Shown: positions 60,100 to 64,000 of the stretch, piece after piece
Layout of the letters: every line of letters begins with the position of its first letter
How positions within the stretch are numbered: the first letter of the stretch is position 1
Made by a program: the position numbers and the translations under genes
Notes under the pieces: generated by a model
Databases searched by the model: none
Seen by the model: only the letters and a program-made list of their open reading frames with translations
What the model was told of the DNA's origin: nothing
DNA from: Vallitalea longa
GTDB taxonomy: Bacteria > Bacillota > Clostridia > Lachnospirales > Vallitaleaceae
Length of the DNA stretch: 64,000 bases
NCBI RefSeq assembly: GCF_027923465.1
Contig: NZ_BRLB01000019.1
Coordinates: forward strand, 1-64,000
Direction of reading: 5' to 3'

Positions 60100-60900
60100 T
60101 TACTTTTTATTGATTGTAGTTATATCTTTTCCAAACCACTCAGTTGAAATCTTCTCTAAAGTACCATCTTCAGCCATTTCCTCTAATGTTGATTGAACCT
60201 TATCTCTTAACCCCGTATTACCGAGTAAGAATCCAACTCCATATCCTTCAGAAGATAAACTTTCATCTAGGACACTGAATTTACCATCTTTTTTCTCAAT
60301 ATGGTAGTTTGCAACTATTGAGTCCATAGCAACTGCATCAACTGCGCCTGATTGTAAATCCATTAGAGCCATATTATAATCAGCAGCTGTAAGATAATCA
60401 CCAAATGTATCAACTAAGTCTTGATTTTCTTTAAGAGCAGCCTCAGCACTAGAATCCGCCTGTACTACAACAGTTTTACCAGCTAAATCTTCTTTTTTTT
60501 CAATTTCTGAATCCTCTTTTACAACAAAAACTTGATCATTAGCCATATATGCATCTGTCCAAGTATAATTTTCTTCACGGCCAGTAATCGTGAACCCATT
60601 CCATATACAATCTATATTACCTGACTCAAGTTCCATATCTTTTGCATCCCATGATATGGGCTGTAATATAAGCTCTAAGTCTAGACGTTCAGCAACTTCC
60701 TTAGCAAGGTTAAGGTCGAATCCAGTAAACTCTCCATCTTCACCAATAAAGCCCATAGGTGGAAAATCTTGATCAAATCCTACAGCAAAAGTTGTTTTTT
60801 CATCATCTGTATAAGTGTCATCCGTAGTTTTCTTGCTTGTACAAGCGGTAATGCTTATCAGTAAAATCATTAGTGTAATTAATAAGTATCTTTTTTTCAT
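60100..60900 (-). CDS. Amino acid-binding lipoprotein of the ABC importer
   Basis: A 266-residue family 3 solute-binding protein. Lipoprotein signal ILLISITACTSKK, then TFAVGFDQDFPPMGFIGEDGEFTGFDLNLAKEVAERL, the Arg/Asp ligand-site pattern DCIWNGFTITGREENYTWT and the closing GVGFLLGNT. Start at 60900 fixed by AGGAG; the frame is open to 60936. Ligand is a polar or sulphur amino acid; sequence does not settle which. Confidence 0.92.
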   Translation of the reverse strand: MKKRYLLITLMILLISITACTSKKTTDDTYTDDEKTTFAVGFDQDFPPMGFIGEDGEFTGFDLNLAKEVAERLDLELILQPISWDAKDMELESGNIDCIWNGFTITGREENYTWTDAYMANDQVFVVKEDSEIEKKEDLAGKTVVVQADSSAEAALKENQDLVDTFGDYLTAADYNMALMDLQSGAVDAVAMDSIVANYHIEKKDGKFSVLDESLSSEGYGVGFLLGNTGLRDKVQSTLEEMAEDGTLEKISTEWFGKDITTINKK

Positions 60901-61047
60901 CGTTGTTCTCCTAACATAGTATATTTTTTGAAGCAATAGCTTCTTTTATTATAAAGTAATTTCACCTTGCTATGTTATCACATTATCATAATAAAGTAAA
61001 GTTCATTTGTTTTTTTGTTGAATATTGGTATATATTGCACACTGAAA

Positions 61048-61079
61048 AGGAAGATAATCTTGATTTGATATATCTTCCT
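61048..61079 (-). terminator. Terminator of the ferredoxin gene
   Basis: Arms AGGAAGATA (61048-61056) and TATCTTCCT (61071-61079), followed on the minus strand by TTTT. It lies 30 bases after the ferredoxin stop. Confidence 0.6.
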
Positions 61080-61108
61080 ACTTTCTACATACTGTAAATT
61101 TAAAAATA

Positions 61109-61300
61109 TTACTTGATATCTATAGCCTCCACAGGACATTGTTCCTCTGCTTCTTTGGCACTTCCTATTAGATCTTCAGATATTTCTTTATCTTTGGCAA
61201 CAGCCTTTCCTGTTTCGCTATCCATCTTAAATATTTCTGGACATATGCTTGGACATAAACCACAACCTATACATAATTCTTCGTCTACTAATCCTTTCAA
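61109..61300 (-). CDS. Ferredoxin, single [4Fe-4S] type
   Basis: A 63-residue ferredoxin with CIGCGLCPSICPE (Cys10, 13, 16 as ligands, Cys20 extra) and the remote ligand Cys55 in EEQCPVEAID. Acidic overall, as usual for electron carriers. It starts at TTG behind AAAAGGAG. Monocistronic; it could serve the 2-oxoacid oxidoreductase or the NuoEF complex. Confidence 0.92.
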   Translation of the reverse strand: MKGLVDEELCIGCGLCPSICPEIFKMDSETGKAVAKDKEISEDLIGSAKEAEEQCPVEAIDIK

Positions 61301-61535
61301 GATATTGCTCCTTTTAGGTATTTAGGTTAATATAGGTAACCTATAATCCTTTTTATTAATATCAACAATAAAACTTTACAGGTTTAGTATTCTCTAAAAA
61401 AAACATATTATTAATAGGATAACTCCAAATTTAATTATATCGTACAATATGTAGATTATAATAATAGATTGAATCCGACATAATTGCGCTATAGAAATCT
61501 GTGCAAGGTAATTATACAATTATCTTAAGTAGATA

Positions 61536-62450
61536 TTAAGGTATTTTATTTCCTGCTGCTCTATATATCTCATACCATTCCTGCCTTGTAAGATCAACAT
61601 CAGAAGCTTTACATATATCTTTCAGTCTATTAGAATTGGTTGTACCTACTATAGGTTGAATTCTAGCTGGATGTCTTAGAATCCATGCTGTCGCTATAGC
61701 TGAATTCGTTACATTTTTCTTTTCTGCTATTTCATCTATTTTTTTATTCAACTCTGGGAATTTATCGTTATCTAAGAATACTCCTTTACAGAATCCATAT
61801 TGGAAAGGTGACCAAGCTTGAATGGTAATATCATTCAAACGACAATAATCAAGCACACTATCATCTCTGTTGATTGATGGGTCAATCTCCATATTTACAT
61901 TCAATCCTGAATCTATCATTCCTGTATTAGTTATACTAAGCTGTAATTGGTTTATTATTATTTTGTTTTTCAGATATCTGTTCAATAATTCAATCTGCAT
62001 AGGATTATGATTGCTTACACCAAAATATTTCACTTTACCACTATCATGTAATTTGGAAAAAGCTTCTGCCACAACTTCTGGTTCCATAAGTGCATCTGGT
62101 CTATGAAGTAATAATACATCTATATAATCTGTTTTTAATCTCTTAAGGCTTCCTTCTACTGATTTCATTATATGATCATAAGAAAAATCATAGTATCCAT
62201 TTCTTATACCACATTTTGTTTGAATTATAATCTTTTCTCTTATGCTTGAATTCATACCTATGGCGTCTGCAAATATCTCTTCTGATTTACCGTCTGCATA
62301 AACGTCGGCATTATCAAAGAAGTTGATTCCTTCTTCTAATGCAGTATTTACATGTAACTTCGCCTGTTCTTTTGATAAAATATTCATTCTCATACATCCT
62401 AATGATATTTCTGATGCAGTTATTTCATTAGCAATTTTTATTGATTTCAT
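61536..62450 (-). CDS. Aldo/keto reductase (YdhF-like)
   Basis: A 304-residue NADPH-dependent TIM-barrel oxidoreductase. Catalytic tetrad visible: Asp and Tyr in FFDNADVYADGKSEE, Lys in IQTKCGIRNG, His in LLHRPDAL; the cofactor-site ending IVGTTNSNRLKDI is present. Physiological substrate unknown. Monocistronic, AAGGGAATG before the ATG. Confidence 0.9.
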   Translation of the reverse strand: MKSIKIANEITASEISLGCMRMNILSKEQAKLHVNTALEEGINFFDNADVYADGKSEEIFADAIGMNSSIREKIIIQTKCGIRNGYYDFSYDHIMKSVEGSLKRLKTDYIDVLLLHRPDALMEPEVVAEAFSKLHDSGKVKYFGVSNHNPMQIELLNRYLKNKIIINQLQLSITNTGMIDSGLNVNMEIDPSINRDDSVLDYCRLNDITIQAWSPFQYGFCKGVFLDNDKFPELNKKIDEIAEKKNVTNSAIATAWILRHPARIQPIVGTTNSNRLKDICKASDVDLTRQEWYEIYRAAGNKIP

Positions 62451-62489
62451 AATTATTACATTCCCTTCATGTTAGTGTTTAGAATTATA

Positions 62490-62520
62490 GAAAAAAGCCA
62501 AGATTGATAATCTAGGCTTT
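62490..62520 (-). terminator. Terminator of the small RNase H-like gene
   Basis: Arms of 12 bases with one mismatch (62494-62505 / 62509-62520, AAAGCC core) and seven A residues at 62490-62496 reading as T on the minus strand. Confidence 0.85.
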
Positions 62521-62531
62521 CATATAATCTT

Positions 62532-62918
62532 TTATGCCTTTAATATTCTGTCCCATTCTTTTAATTCTTCACTATTGGTCCCAACATTTTTTATTGTAAC
62601 ATTAGGATAATGGGCTAATCTTTCTTTTACCTTTTTAGCCATTTTCAATACTTCTTTATTCTTAGTTGATGAAGTACCATTTACTTGCTCGTATACAGCT
62701 CCATCATTAATTCTTATTTCTATATCTTTATCACTAAATTTATTTAGTTTTTTTAATAATGACAATATCCCATAGTGAGTAACAACTGCTGGTTTTTTGT
62801 ACTCTCGCCAAATTGATTCTTTACATATAAGCTCTTTATCATCATATATACAATATCTAAATTCAATATCTTCATTTTCTTGGTAAGTAGAAATTCCTAC
62901 CAAATAAGCTGTAATCAT
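62532..62918 (-). CDS. Small RNase H-like fold protein, catalytically doubtful
   Basis: A 128-residue protein. The arrangement of three strands (AYLVGISTYQ, EFRYCIYD, ELICKESIWR), a helix, then IEIRINDGAVYEQVNG and TKNKEVLKMAKKVKERLA, then TIKNVGTNSEEL recalls RNase HI-like domains, with the fourth strand's IND in place of the usual TDS. The first catalytic Asp (DGS/DGA) is missing, so nuclease activity is doubtful. Start at 62918 because GGAGGTAACT directly precedes that ATG. I do not recognise a named family. Confidence 0.6.
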   Translation of the reverse strand: MITAYLVGISTYQENEDIEFRYCIYDDKELICKESIWREYKKPAVVTHYGILSLLKKLNKFSDKDIEIRINDGAVYEQVNGTSSTKNKEVLKMAKKVKERLAHYPNVTIKNVGTNSEELKEWDRILKA

Positions 62919-63084
62919 AGTTACCTCCATTTAGTTTTATAGTTTATATTAGTTTAACACTTGTATAGTTCATATTCAATAATAATTACCCAAATATTTA
63001 TCAGATACAATTTTTCAAGAATATTTTTTTAATATTCCTATGCTTAGTATTATTTCTTGTTTTATATTAAAGCTTTATATTTTT

Positions 63085-64000
63085 CTATGATTGTAATTTT
63101 TTCATTTTGTAAAATTCACCCTTTAATGCCATTAGCTCATCATAAGTCCCATACTCTGTGCAAATACCATTGTTAAGAACACAAATTTTATCTGCTTGGC
63201 GAATAGTTGATAGACGGTGAGCAACAATAAAGGTTGTCCTTCCATTTGTTAAATTATTCATAGAATCTAGTATTAACGATTCAGAAACACTATCAAGTGC
63301 TGATGTTGCTTCATCAAATATGATAACTTTCGGATCTCTTATAATAGCTCTAGCAATAGCTATACGTTGTCGCTGACCACCTGATAATTTATTACCCTGT
63401 TCACCTACCCTTGTATCTAATCCCTCAGGTAAATTGTTTATTAATTCAGTAAGATTCGCAGCTTCTATAGCTTCATTCAGCTGTTCTTTAGTAACAGAAG
63501 GCAAACCGTATGTAATATTCTCTAGGATGGAACCTGAAAACAAAATGGTATTCTGGGGAACCATTGCAATATGTTTCCTATATGTCCTTAGATTAATATC
63601 CTTAATATTGTTGCCATCTATAGTCAATTCTCCTGCACTTGGGAAATTAAAACCGATAAGCAGATTAATGGTTGTTGATTTACCAGCACCTGAACCACCT
63701 ACAAAAGCCACTGTCTCTCCGGGCTTAACTTTAATGCTTAAATCTTCTATCACATAGTCTCCCTTAGTATCTGGATATGCAAACTTGACATTTTTAAATT
63801 CATATCGTCCTTCAATACCTTCTAATATTAATTTACCATCATTATCTTCTACATCATAATCATTTAGTACTTCTCCTATACTAGAAATAGATTCCATACC
63901 CTTAGCAATAGTAGGTATCAACATTATTAAAGCGGATACTTGGGCTACTATATTGGTAAAATAGCTTTGATACAGCACTATATCTCCTGCCTGAATCTGC
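63085..64000 (-). CDS. ABC exporter (membrane-ATPase fusion), C-terminal part
   Basis: The frame stays open to the window edge, so the gene is truncated here and its true start lies beyond 64000. Visible: the last membrane helix region (AGDIVLYQSYFTNIVAQVSA), then a full ATPase domain with Walker A GGSGAGKST, Q-loop VPQNTILF, signature LSGGQRQRIAIARA, Walker B VIIFDEATSALD and H-loop VAHRLST. It belongs to the MsbA/LmrA-like lipid or multidrug exporter class; the half-transporter usually pairs with itself or a neighbour. Confidence 0.9.
   Translation of the reverse strand, partial: QIQAGDIVLYQSYFTNIVAQVSALIMLIPTIAKGMESISSIGEVLNDYDVEDNDGKLILEGIEGRYEFKNVKFAYPDTKGDYVIEDLSIKVKPGETVAFVGGSGAGKSTTINLLIGFNFPSAGELTIDGNNIKDINLRTYRKHIAMVPQNTILFSGSILENITYGLPSVTKEQLNEAIEAANLTELINNLPEGLDTRVGEQGNKLSGGQRQRIAIARAIIRDPKVIIFDEATSALDSVSESLILDSMNNLTNGRTTFIVAHRLSTIRQADKICVLNNGICTEYGTYDELMALKGEFYKMKKLQS

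Noticed and set aside
1-64000. CRISPR arrays, tRNA or rRNA genes, prophage
   Set aside because: No regularly spaced identical repeats, no cloverleaf or rRNA sequence and no phage structural genes were seen on reading both strands; short tRNAs could be missed by eye.

Overview
The window looks like chromosomal DNA of an anaerobic, low-G+C, spore-former-type Firmicute of the class Clostridia. This is inferred from the A+T-rich sequence, the strong GGAGG ribosome binding sites, consensus sigma-A promoters, and the gene content: ferredoxins, a four-subunit 2-oxoacid:ferredoxin oxidoreductase, NuoE/NuoF-type NADH modules and a rubredoxin-type NADH oxidoreductase. The gene mix (many ABC sugar importers with YesMN- or AraC-type regulators, GH66, GH2) resembles Vallitalea-like Lachnospirales from memory; no species call is possible. 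Most genes lie on the minus strand.

Layout. 0-0.14 kb: the end of an IS200/IS605-type insertion sequence. 0.17-0.6 kb: a small orphan protein with a repeat-bearing promoter. 0.87-4.8 kb: an N-acetylglucosamine catabolic operon (ROK regulator, nagA, nagB, a CBM9-like protein). 5-7.1 kb: a secreted neutral ceramidase. 7.4-11.7 kb: an antimicrobial-peptide (lantibiotic-type) immunity module, ABC transporter plus two-component system, with related repeats at both ends. 12-17.2 kb: an operon of adenine deaminase, a non-pyrrolysine MtmB-family protein and an NCS2-like permease under a guanine-class riboswitch; this is the most novel locus. 17.3-20.8 kb: a Vor/Kor-type oxidoreductase plus a P-loop NTPase. 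21.5-25.2 kb: a large secreted GH2 enzyme. 25.6-32.3 kb: a YesMN two-component system with a sugar ABC importer. 32.6-36.5 kb: ilvE, dinB, a small membrane protein and a lipoprotein. 36.8-42.8 kb: an importer plus cytoplasmic GH66 dextranase-like enzyme with a divergent AraC regulator. 42.8-45.7 kb: a DUF2161-like nuclease-fold protein, a decayed MATE gene, a small protein, and a GDT1/TMEM165-type manganese exporter under a yybP-ykoY riboswitch. 45.8-49 kb: two tandem MutS-like ATPases. 49.2-51.3 kb: a rubredoxin/NADH oxidoreductase and a DivIVA-like protein. 51.5-54.1 kb: a rhamnulokinase operon with a GntR regulator. 54.3-58.5 kb: a NuoE-NuoF-MetV-like redox operon with a perfect Rex operator. 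58.6-61.3 kb: a polar amino acid ABC importer and a ferredoxin. 61.5-64 kb: an aldo/keto reductase, an RNase H-like small protein and a truncated ABC exporter.

How the parts fit. The organism is set up for scavenging polysaccharides and amino sugars: secreted or imported glycans feed GH2, GH66, NagA/NagB and RhaB. Reductant is managed by ferredoxin, NADH and 2-oxoacid oxidoreductases. Two loci deserve follow-up. The riboswitch-controlled purine/MtmB-like operon suggests an undescribed reaction tied to purine uptake and deamination. The Rex-controlled NuoEF/MetV-like operon looks like the NADH-handling half of an oxidoreductase whose catalytic partner is not in the window.
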